Source: Chryseobacterium gregarium DSM 19109 (GTDB lineage: Bacteria > Bacteroidota > Bacteroidia > Flavobacteriales > Weeksellaceae). From it: a stretch of 64,000 nucleotides of DNA. Position 1 is the stretch's first letter. Every line of letters starts with the position of its first letter. Position numbers and translations under genes: made by a program. Under the pieces are notes generated by a model. It did no database searches and was not told the DNA's origin. It saw nothing but the letters and a program-made list of their open reading frames with translations. Where the stretch lies: the NCBI RefSeq assembly GCF_000430845.1, contig NZ_AUMU01000001.1, positions 1 to 64,000 on the forward strand, read 5' to 3'. This document shows, piece after piece, positions 34,986 to 43,025 of this stretch.

Positions 34986-35201
34986 TTAATTTTTAATTGT
35001 TTTGAGGTAGTTAATAAGAAAGTTTTCAAACTCTCCACGACCTTTATCTGTTAAATCTGAATCAAGTTTAAATTGAAGTAGAACATCAAAAGCCTTCTTT
35101 AAAATTTCAATATCTAATGAGTCTTCTTCAATTTTACTTTGGAAATTATTATTTAGTATTTCCAAAAATTCATCTCGTAATGAATCGTTAAGTGTTTTCA
35201 T
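34986..35201 (-). CDS. 71-aa acidic protein between SMC ATPase and helicase genes
   Basis: Begins MKTLNDSLRDEFLEILNN and ends GRGEFENFLINYLKTIKN; all helical by composition. No family recognised. One base separates it from the helicase gene upstream and three from the SMC gene downstream, so it belongs to the operon, perhaps as a small bridging subunit. Confidence 0.5.
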   Translation of the reverse strand: MKTLNDSLRDEFLEILNNNFQSKIEEDSLDIEILKKAFDVLLQFKLDSDLTDKGRGEFENFLINYLKTIKN

Positions 35202-35202
35202 G

Positions 35203-37458
35203 TTATTTATAGTTATCTAGTTCCTTGTTTGCTAAATCATATATATCAATATCTAAATCATAGCACAATGTTTCCAATTCTGCTAGACAATTATCTTTAT
35301 TTTCGCTTAGAACTGCAAAATTTACTAATCTGCGAAGTTCTGAAAGAAATATATTTTTTTCAATAGATGATAATTTTCCATTTGTATCAGTATGGTTAAT
35401 AGTAGGTTTAACAATTAAGTCATAAATAATTGCAAAATCCTTTTCCTTGTGTTTTCTTAAAACCCTTCCTCTACGCTGTACATATTGTCTTGGATTACCA
35501 GTAGAAGAACAAAAAATAGCATATTTTGTCTGAGGTACATCAACGCCCTCATCAAGACACTTCATTGCTAATAAAGCATCTAGTTTTCCATCTTTAAATT
35601 GCTCAAGAATTTGGTCCCTATTCCTTGTTTCACCGGTGAATTTTGCCATCCGTAATGAATAATTATTAAACAATTTATTTAAGTAGATATCGATTAATTT
35701 CTCATTTTCATTTGCTTGAGTTGCATCAAAATTATCATTCTCAGTATAATCGACAGTTATTCCTTCAGGAACATAAATAAATGCTTTTTTAAAATTTTTT
35801 GCTCCGATTTCTGCAACGATATTTATTATTGCTGTAACCTTGCGATTTGCCTTATGAATTACATTTTTTCTTTTGATTAAAAGCATATTAACGTAGTCAG
35901 ATTCTTTATATCTTCCCGCTTCCTGATCAAAGTGCTTTGCAAGCTCATTTGTTATTTTTAAATATTCTTCCTGTTCTTCCTGTTCCAAATTAACAATAAT
36001 TGGATGATAATAATATCTACATAAAACATTATTTTCTATTGCGGTTTTCATATTGTATACATATGTGTAACCTTCTGCGGTAGTGTCAAAAAACTCTATC
36101 AGCTTTGCATTACCATCATCATCAAATTGGCGCTCTGGCGTTGCTGATAGACCTATTCTTTTATCTATATAAGTAGGTAATACTTTGAGAAAACCAGACG
36201 AACCTAAAGTGTGTGCTTCATCTGCAATTATGGTAATTTTATTAAATTCTGTTTGAAAAAGATCTCTGAAAATTCCTTGAAAGTTTTTGCCCTTGAAAGT
36301 AGCATATGTAGTAATAATGCCATAGTTTGCTTCTCTTCCGAATACTATATTTTTTCCTAACTCGTTTAACTCTTCTCTCCAAGATGAATTCAGGCTACAG
36401 CATACATAGGTATTTTGAAAATTAAACTTTACGTTTACTTCGTCTTGCCACTGTTTTACTAAAGCAGTTGTTGGAACTAAAACAATAAATTTATAGTACT
36501 TAAAAATATTGTAATCATTTAGTATACAGTTAAGGGAAGTAATAGTTTTACCAGTTCCTGTAGCCATTGCAAACAATCCCCGTCTATTATTATCCAACCA
36601 AGAATCGTATGCCTCAACTTGATATTTATGAGGAGCTCCTCCGTACGGAAATTTTGGAGTAAATGCTAAAATATCTATTTGTTCATTTAGATAATTTAAT
36701 GCATCTTCAAAATAAGGTTTTTCAAAATAGCTATTTTGTTTCTCAAATAGTTTCTTTTCTTCGATTAAAAGCTCATCTATCTCTTTATTTCCAAATTTCT
36801 GTGAAATTTCAGTTTTTATGTTATCGATATTTAGATAGGTAATTTTGTCTTCGTCTCTGTATTCAATTATATTACTTATTCTACTGATTTTATCTTCAAC
36901 TTTATCTGAATTACCATTAATCCAATTCGGAAAACAGTCAATAGTCTCTAAATTTTCAGTAAGTCCATAAGCGGTAAAGTTGGGAGAACCTGAGAAGGCA
37001 ATAGCGTTTTCATTATCGTAATATATACCCTCCTTATAGTGTGCAATACCTTTTCCTCTTTTGGGTGTAATTACTACAAACTCTATTTTATCATAAGCAA
37101 TCAACCAAGCAAGACATTCAAAAAAATGTTTGTTATATTCAGAAAGGAGATTATAAATTTGGGAAAGATTATTAATGTCAATCAAATCACTAACAACATT
37201 GCTGTTTATTCCTTTTTCTATTGCTTCTTTGTCTTTTTCTGAAAGTATATTATTTATAGCAAGCCAAATTTTTCCACCACGATGAATAAAAGAAGCAAAA
37301 CCAACAGAAAGTAGATTTATTGCACTTGAACTAAAATATCCTAATAGTAAATCTAACTTATTCGAGTTCATTAAGCATTCCAAATGAAACTTCATTGGAT
37401 CGTATTCATCGCCAGAAGAATATGATAATGATTTAGGAAGTTGTAAATCTTTTAGCAT
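35203..37458 (-). CDS. PLD-nuclease/DEAH helicase, phosphorothioation restriction type
   Basis: A 751-aa protein. The N-terminal third holds a phospholipase-D-like site, HYKEGIYYDNENAIAFSGSPN (H-x-K with G-S-x-N). Then an SF2 helicase: ATGTGKT (Walker A), IADEAHTLGSS (DEAH), GLSATPER, CLDEGVDVPQ and QYVQRRGRVLRKHKEKD. This domain order is that of the restriction enzyme family linked to phosphorothioation systems (TIGR04095 type, from memory). It overlaps the cysteine desulfurase gene by seven bases. It is the probable DNA-cleaving effector. Confidence 0.8.
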   Translation of the reverse strand: MLKDLQLPKSLSYSSGDEYDPMKFHLECLMNSNKLDLLLGYFSSSAINLLSVGFASFIHRGGKIWLAINNILSEKDKEAIEKGINSNVVSDLIDINNLSQIYNLLSEYNKHFFECLAWLIAYDKIEFVVITPKRGKGIAHYKEGIYYDNENAIAFSGSPNFTAYGLTENLETIDCFPNWINGNSDKVEDKISRISNIIEYRDEDKITYLNIDNIKTEISQKFGNKEIDELLIEEKKLFEKQNSYFEKPYFEDALNYLNEQIDILAFTPKFPYGGAPHKYQVEAYDSWLDNNRRGLFAMATGTGKTITSLNCILNDYNIFKYYKFIVLVPTTALVKQWQDEVNVKFNFQNTYVCCSLNSSWREELNELGKNIVFGREANYGIITTYATFKGKNFQGIFRDLFQTEFNKITIIADEAHTLGSSGFLKVLPTYIDKRIGLSATPERQFDDDGNAKLIEFFDTTAEGYTYVYNMKTAIENNVLCRYYYHPIIVNLEQEEQEEYLKITNELAKHFDQEAGRYKESDYVNMLLIKRKNVIHKANRKVTAIINIVAEIGAKNFKKAFIYVPEGITVDYTENDNFDATQANENEKLIDIYLNKLFNNYSLRMAKFTGETRNRDQILEQFKDGKLDALLAMKCLDEGVDVPQTKYAIFCSSTGNPRQYVQRRGRVLRKHKEKDFAIIYDLIVKPTINHTDTNGKLSSIEKNIFLSELRRLVNFAVLSENKDNCLAELETLCYDLDIDIYDLANKELDNYK

Positions 37459-38561
37459 ACATTTTTTAATTGTTGAAATAAAATATTTAATTCTTCTCTT
37501 GTCGTATTTTTATCGAAAGATATTCTAATACATTCGTTTGCCTCACTATCAGAAAAGCCCATAGCTTTTAAAACATGAGACCCCTGTACAATTCTAGATG
37601 TACATGCCGATCCATTACTAACACTAATTTCTTTATTGGATTCAACAAAAAAGGATGCGTCTAAACCTGTAATCCTGATATTAATAATATTAAATACCCT
37701 GTTAGAATTTAAAGCTATAATTTTTATATTTTTCAGAATAGCTAATTTTTCAATTATAATTTCAAATAATTCCTTTGAATGTTTTTGATTTATTTCCAAA
37801 TTAGAATATGCTAAATCACATGCTTTTCCAAGACCAACAATTAGAGGTGTATTGTAGGTACCTCCTCTCATATTATTCTCTTGAGAGCCTCCGTGTAATA
37901 GAGGTGTTATTTTAATATTTTTTTTGCAGTACAAAAAACCAATTCCTTTTGGTCCGTTGATTTTATGAGCACTCATACTTAACATGTCTATTCCTAGTTC
38001 CTCTACATCCACATTTATTTTTCCAATGGCCTGGGTTGCGTCACAAAAGACTTTAATATTATGTTTTTGAGATATTTCAGAGATCTTTTTAAGATTATGA
38101 ATTACACCTGTCTCATTATTAACTAACATTAAAGAAATCAATGCGGTATCAGAAGTAATTGAGGCTTCTAAGTCAGCAATATCAATAGTACCGTCAATAC
38201 TAACATCTAGATAAGTCACATCAATACCCTTTGTTTCTAGATATTCACAAGTTTTTAGGACAGCTTTGTGTTCGGTTTTGCAAGTTATTATATGATTACC
38301 TTTATCGAAATTCTCTTCCATATAACCTTTAAGTGCCATATTTATAGACTCTGTTGCTCCTGAAGTAAATATTATTTCGTCAGGAGCACAATTAATTAAT
38401 TGTGCACAACTGCTCCTGCTTTCTTCAATCTTTAATTTGACGGTTTTTGCGTTTAAATAATTGCTTGAAGCGTTATGATACATCATTGTAAAATAGGGTA
38501 CCATCTCTTTAAAAACAGATGGGTCGACAATTGTCGTTGAAGCATTATCTAAGTAAATCAT
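37452..38561 (-). CDS. sspA: Cysteine desulfurase, SspA/DndA-like
   Basis: A 369-aa PLP enzyme of the NifS/IscS class: MIYLDNASTTIVDPSVF, FTSGATESINMALKG, CDATQAIGKINVDVEELGID, the PLP-lysine site SAHKINGPKGIGFLY, HGGSQENNMRGGTYNTPLI, and the active cysteine in SNGSACTSR. It delivers sulfur for DNA modification. First gene of the minus-strand operon, 170 bases behind an XRE regulator. The sequence upstream of it has ATAATCAATGGGAGA, like the operator zone of sspB. Confidence 0.85.
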   Translation of the reverse strand: MIYLDNASTTIVDPSVFKEMVPYFTMMYHNASSNYLNAKTVKLKIEESRSSCAQLINCAPDEIIFTSGATESINMALKGYMEENFDKGNHIITCKTEHKAVLKTCEYLETKGIDVTYLDVSIDGTIDIADLEASITSDTALISLMLVNNETGVIHNLKKISEISQKHNIKVFCDATQAIGKINVDVEELGIDMLSMSAHKINGPKGIGFLYCKKNIKITPLLHGGSQENNMRGGTYNTPLIVGLGKACDLAYSNLEINQKHSKELFEIIIEKLAILKNIKIIALNSNRVFNIINIRITGLDASFFVESNKEISVSNGSACTSRIVQGSHVLKAMGFSDSEANECIRISFDKNTTREELNILFQQLKNVC

Positions 38562-38729
38562 TTGAAGTTAAATAATATTAATATATAAAGATAATCAATG
38601 GGAGATAGAAAAAATACGGGAATCCTCAAATTTGTTAGTTGCTCTATATTCTATTCTGATCTAAGTTATCCTTGTCTTATAATTTAAATATATTGGGAAT
38701 ATTCGAATTTTTTTTTCTAAAGAAAAAGT

Positions 38730-39077
38730 TTACAAAACAGGCTCAATATTAACAACCACGCTATCCATAATCTTTGTCCCACTTTCATTATAAATCTGCT
38801 TCACTGTAACCTTTATCCGATCATATTCTGGAGTAGGGAAATTCATCAGCTCAGAAACATTTTTATAACCAAAAGCCTTGGCTAACAATGAAATATGGCG
38901 AGTGGAGTATTTATGATTTTCTTTTATATTCTCAACATTACCAACAAAGCTTTTTGTTAAACCCATTTTTAAACTTAATTTTTCTTGAGATAATCCTTTT
39001 TTCACTCTTAACTTCTTAATATGATTCATCAGATCATAATCAAATTGAGTTGTTTCAAACACGAAAGTTTTGTTCAT
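38730..39077 (-). CDS. XRE-family regulator of the defence island
   Basis: A 115-aa protein with an HTH_3 domain: LRVKKGLSQEKLSLKMGLTK then SFVGNVEN and LLAKAFGYKNVSELM. The C-terminus (YDRIKVTVKQIYNESGTKIM) is specific and unassigned. It stands upstream of the cysteine desulfurase operon in the same direction, 168 bases apart, and its own control region has a near-palindrome. It probably controls the two defence operons. Confidence 0.8.
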   Translation of the reverse strand: MNKTFVFETTQFDYDLMNHIKKLRVKKGLSQEKLSLKMGLTKSFVGNVENIKENHKYSTRHISLLAKAFGYKNVSELMNFPTPEYDRIKVTVKQIYNESGTKIMDSVVVNIEPVL

Positions 39078-39093
39078 ATTTCTTCAAAATATC

Positions 39094-39111
39094 ACACCTA
39101 TATATTGGTGT
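39094..39111. promoter_or_regulatory. Near-palindrome ahead of the XRE gene
   Basis: ACACCTATATATTGGTGT; outer ACACC/GGTGT arms match, 16 bases upstream of the XRE start. Likely autoregulatory operator. A plus-strand -7 element TATATTTG follows at 39127-39134. Confidence 0.5.
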
Positions 39112-39424
39112 ATTAAAATATATTCTTATATTTGTAAAAGCGAATCAATAATTAGCCTGATATAGGCATAATTGAAACGATGTATCTCGAACCAAATACG
39201 ACCAATATTCACCGAGATTATCGTGAAATCGCTCCATGTCGAAAAGTTTCTTACTTTTGCATACGGCATGTGGGCGGTTCTCACGTACACTTTAGGTGAA
39301 GCATTATTTTTAATGCATGGGTCTTGGTCGTCCCTGGTTCTAGAGTGTGAGACCGCTCCATGCTATTTTGCATATCACCTTCTCATACTTCAAAAGCATC
39401 GTTCCATATAATAAAAACATATAT

Positions 39425-39547
39425 GATGAGAACGACATTTTCAACCATTCTGCCACGTTTCCCACCGTAATAGCCAGAGACATGCAGATGAAAACTTTAC
39501 AGCTCTATACCAAAACGGCCCACAAAATGCAGGAAGTCGAGGTATAG
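39425..39547 (+). pseudogene. C-terminal relic of a tyrosine recombinase (integrase)
   Basis: The frame DENDIFNHSATFPTVIARDM, then QMKTLQLYTKTAHKMQEVEV matches the end of Bacteroidota tyrosine recombinases, which have HxxRHTFATVIA then LQIYAKTxxKK; here HSATFPT stands for the His/Arg box, so the active site is gone. The upstream 250 bases have no continuous homology. It lies just right of the defence island and suggests that the island arrived with a mobile element. Confidence 0.6.
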
Positions 39548-39569
39548 CCTCACTAATAGCCGCCACACT

Positions 39570-39593
39570 CCGAAATTCCTTTAAGAGTAAGGG
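39570..39593 (+). promoter_or_regulatory. Conserved leader motif, copy 3
   Basis: CCGAAATTCCTTTAAGAGTA followed by AGGG repeats the motif seen before RiPP leader genes, but no leader peptide follows here; it stands after the integrase relic. Confidence 0.45.
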
Positions 39594-39877
39594 AAAGACA
39601 AAGTACACATTAAACTCACTCCTTAAAAGTACTGGCTTTCTTTCAATTTTCCAAATTATTTTTCAGCACGAAAGGAATTTAAAAAAAGTGAACGGTCTGC
39701 ATAATGCAGATGGTTAGAGCTGTTTTTAAATTCAGTTGATATTATGTCATAAAGACACGATACAATAGGGTATAACCTATTGAGGCTTGGAAATTAATTT
39801 TGCTTACATCTACTATGGTGACAATTCAGGAAGTTTTCTGCCTAGTTAGGAACACCATTAATCAAAAAACAGAACCT

Positions 39878-40420
39878 ATGAAAAAGAACAAAATAGACCT
39901 GGAATCCCGGTTTTGGTCCGGCCGGAAGAAGCATTCGCCCCTCCCGCTGATGGAGGTATTTTTCCGGTTCCATGACCCGGTGACGGCGAAGGAGCGGCTC
40001 AACCGGATCATGCAGTACGCGGTCCAGGGGAAAACCCGGATCGGGGAAGACCCTTCGGTGGTCTTTCACTTCCACCAATCGCTGCGGTCGTTTCTCCGGG
40101 CAGGATGGTGCCTCCGAAAGAAACCCGGGAAATGGGCGGTCGATGTACTTCCGGAACCCGGCAGCCCGCTGGTGCAGGGCTCACTGTCGGAGGAAGAATA
40201 CCGGGACCCGGGGCGGGTCTTCCGCAACGCTTTTAAGGAGTACCGCCTTGAGGAGTTCGAAGAGTTCCTGTCGGACGTGGTGTATTTCTCGCTCGGGACC
40301 TTTAACCATGTACCGGAGCGTGATATCATCGGCCCGTACCTCCACCTGGTCAAAATGCTGGATGCGGCGTGGCTGATGCTGGAAGGAAGGGCTCCGGCAG
40401 GCCCGGCCACCGGACCGTAA
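39878..40420 (+). CDS. 180-aa GC-rich protein of unknown function
   Basis: Start at MKKNKIDLESRF. The product has PLMEVFFRFHDPVTAKERLN, FHQSLRSFLRAGWCLRK, EYRDPGRVFRNAFKEY and EEFLSDVVYFSLGTFN, all-helical and with no signal peptide. Its GC is far above the local average, so it is either foreign or from a conserved chromosomal stock inside an AT-rich zone. I do not recognise the family. Three competing antisense frames are shadows. Confidence 0.65.
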   Translation: MKKNKIDLESRFWSGRKKHSPLPLMEVFFRFHDPVTAKERLNRIMQYAVQGKTRIGEDPSVVFHFHQSLRSFLRAGWCLRKKPGKWAVDVLPEPGSPLVQGSLSEEEYRDPGRVFRNAFKEYRLEEFEEFLSDVVYFSLGTFNHVPERDIIGPYLHLVKMLDAAWLMLEGRAPAGPATGP

Positions 40421-40648
40421 AGGGATGTGGGTTATTATAGAACAGGCAGGTAAGTGGGATGGATCGGGCATTGCCGGAGCGGTGGCAGGTCTGCCGGTCT
40501 GATTCGCGTTGTACCGTTCCGCTACCATAGGAAAGATTCCCTTTCCATGGCGGTATGGGGCATGTTTTACGGCGTGTTGTTTCAGAAGGATATGGGTTGC
40601 TCCACCTATAAAAAAGCAATAAAATATTGAAATATTAGCAATGAATTA

Positions 40649-40678
40649 TTGGTGAGTACAGATAAATTTGTATTTTTG
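40649..40678 (+). promoter_or_regulatory. Consensus promoter TTG-N19-TATTTTTG ahead of the leader array
   Basis: A TTG at 40649-40651 and TATTTTTG at 40671-40678, spaced 19 bases, exactly the Bacteroidota vegetative promoter pattern. It points towards the repeat array and the SusC operon 2.3 kb away; no convincing gene begins directly after it. Confidence 0.6.
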
Positions 40679-40948
40679 TCTTTCAACCGCCGGAGCATCA
40701 GGATGCTTACGCCAGTGGCCGGAACCGGGTTTACAGGAACCGGGACCGGACGTAGGGTAGGAGACGATACCCGGCAGACAATAACCATAGATATGAGAAC
40801 ACCCCCCGTCCCAACAGCCTTTCCGCCCGTTGCCCTCATGGGAACGGTGCCACCCGGTGCCCCCACCGGCCCGCCCGCCCATCATCCCCCGCGACCTATT
40901 ACCGTAACGTTTACCGTTACCGGACAGAACCACCGGAACATACAAAAA

Positions 40949-42944
40949 GCCCTTCCCCAAAAATCCGGCGACCCCAGGGAAGAGCATGGCTTAAAAAGTT
41001 TAATAAAAATCCCATTTAAAATGATAAAAGAACCCTGCAGTTATAGTAATGGTTTTCATCAGTAAAGATACCCATGACCTTAAACTTTTAGCGTTAAGCA
41101 AATTGAAAAGCAGGGGCCACTAAAAAAGTTTTGTGTTCGAAGCGCGGCTAGAATATTCAACTGAAAAACCAATAGTCAATCCGCGCAAGTTTAAACTTTT
41201 CAGCGCGGGCTCAATTTGTAGCGTAAAAAAGTTTTAAGTCTTGATTTTTTGGTTCGTTTTGCATCAAGGCAAAATGAACGGATAGAAAATAAATAAAATA
41301 GAAGCAAAAGAAGGATTGAGTGAATCAGATATAAGATTATCAATTTCAGCGGAAGAATCCAGGTCTTTATCTTTTGGTTCGTTTTATATCAAGGCAAAAT
41401 GAACGAATCAACATAAAAAATTAAAAAGCCCTTTCCCTAAAGTTTGGCGACCCGGGAAAGAGCATGATTTAAAAAAGTTTAATTAAAAACCCATACCAAT
41501 CTATGAAAAAACCCCTTTACAAAGCTTACCGTTCCCACTGCTGACCACAACCAATGACAATACCGACCGTAAATAAAAACGACCTAGGAGTCTGGAGCGT
41601 TAAGAAAACCTCAGAGAGGTTCGCCGATTCGTTAATTATTATAAACAATCAGAGGCAAATGAGGCCTGTGAGCGTTAAAAAAATTCTAGTGTCCGAAGTG
41701 CGAGACCAATAGCGATGTATTCACCAAAAAAATGATTTCGCACAAGTTTTAGAATTTTTAGTGAACAGGATTCATTTTTAGCGGAAGAATCCAGGTCTTG
41801 ATCTTTTGGTTCGTTTTGCATCAAGGCAAAATGAACGAATCAACATAAAAAATAAAAAAGCCCTTTCCCTAAAGTTTGGCGACCCGGGAAAGAGCATGAT
41901 TTAAAAAAGTTTAATTAAAAACCCATACCAATCTATGAAAAAATCCCTGCCATTATAGTAATGACTTTCATCGATAAAACACCCATGACCTTAAACTTTT
42001 AGCGTTAAGCAAATTGAAAAGCAAGGGCCACTAAAAAAAGTTTTGTGTCCGAAGCGCGGCTAGAATATTGAACTGAAAAACCAATAGCCAATCCGCGCAA
42101 GTTTAAACTTTTCAGCGCGGGCTCAATTTGTAGCGTAAAAAAGTTTTAAGTCTTGATTTTTTGGTTCGTTTTGTATCAAGACAAAATGAACGGATGAAAA
42201 TAAACATAACGAAAGCAAAAGAAGGATTGAGTGAATCAGATATAAGATTATCAATTTCAGCGGAAGAATCCAGGTCCTGATTTTTTAGTTCGTTTGTATC
42301 AAGGCAAAATGAACGAAGCAACATAAAAATAAAAAAGCCCTTTCCTAAAGTCTGGCGACCCGGGAAAGAGCATGATTTAAAAAAGTTTAATTAAAAAACC
42401 CATACCAATTTATGAAAAGACCCCTTTACAAAGCCGACCGTTCCCACTGCTGGCCACAACCAATGACAATACTGACCGGAAGTAAAAACGACCTAGGAGT
42501 CTGGAGCGTTAAGAAAATGAGGCCTGTGAGCGTTAAGAAAATTCTACTGTCCGAAGTGCGAGACCAATAGTGATGTATTCACCCAAAAAATGAATTCGCA
42601 CAAGTTTTAGAATTTTTAGTGAACAGGATTCATTTTTAGCGGAAGAATCCAAGTCTTGATCTTTTGGTTCGTTTTGCATCAAGGCAAAATGAACGGATAG
42701 AAAATAAAAATAACAGAAGCAAAAGAAGGATTGAATGAATCAGATATAAGATTATCCATTATGATCACACAGGTTTAGAATTTTTAGTGAAAAGGATTCG
42801 TTTTTAGTAGAAGAATCCAGATCCTGATCTTTTGGTCCGTTTGGTATCAAGGCAAAATAAACGGATTGAAAATAAACATGACAAAAGCAAAATAAACCAT
42901 TGTAAGTGATTTGGTTCTTTTGCTTGAAGGCAAAAGAACTAAAA
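40949..42944 (+). repeat. Tandem array of SusC leader copies (about 910-bp double unit, twice)
   Basis: Five copies of a leader beginning GCCCTTTCCC (40949 diverged, 41428, 41860, 42337, and 42950 in front of SusC) each end about 75 bases later in an ATG. Copies 1 and 3 and copies 2 and 4 share their downstream parts, so the array is a two-part unit of about 910 bp repeated once. The ATGs of copies 1-4 lead to stops within about 25 codons. The leader can form a stem of GCCCTTTCCC with GGGAAAGAGC. Confidence 0.8.
41251..42940. repeat. Dispersed palindromic repeat, eight copies
   Basis: GGTTCGTTTTGCATCAAGGC then AAAATGAACG forms a hairpin. Copies start near 41251, 41376, 41808, 42163, 42288, 42666, 42835 and a perfect variant at 42914 (GTTCTTTTGC / GCAAAAGAAC, loop TTGAAG). 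They end each leader unit and may act as transcript terminators or recombination sites. Confidence 0.8.
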
Positions 42945-43025
42945 AAAAAGCCCTTTCCCTAAAGTTTGGCGACCCGGGAAAGAGCATGATTTAAAAAAAG
43001 TTTAATTAAAAACCCATACAAATCT

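Noticed and set aside
39172..39411. 79-codon frame right of the XRE gene
   Set aside because: No domain, odd composition, and its sequence overlaps the fading upstream part of the integrase relic.
40649..41065. Plus-strand Pro/Thr-rich frame and overlapping minus-strand Gly-rich frame between the GC-rich gene and the leader array
   Set aside because: The TTG start of the plus frame is the -33 element of a consensus promoter, the end of the frame runs into the leader repeats, and neither product has a domain. A shorter start at 40703 cannot be excluded.
42112..42324. Minus-strand frame in the leader array
   Set aside because: It is built only from the palindromic repeats (FVMFIFIRSFCLDTK-type repetition) and is not a gene.
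40949..42944. Repeat array considered as CRISPR
   Set aside because: Units are about 430-480 bp, contain leader sequences and palindromes, lack short equal spacers, and no cas gene is present.
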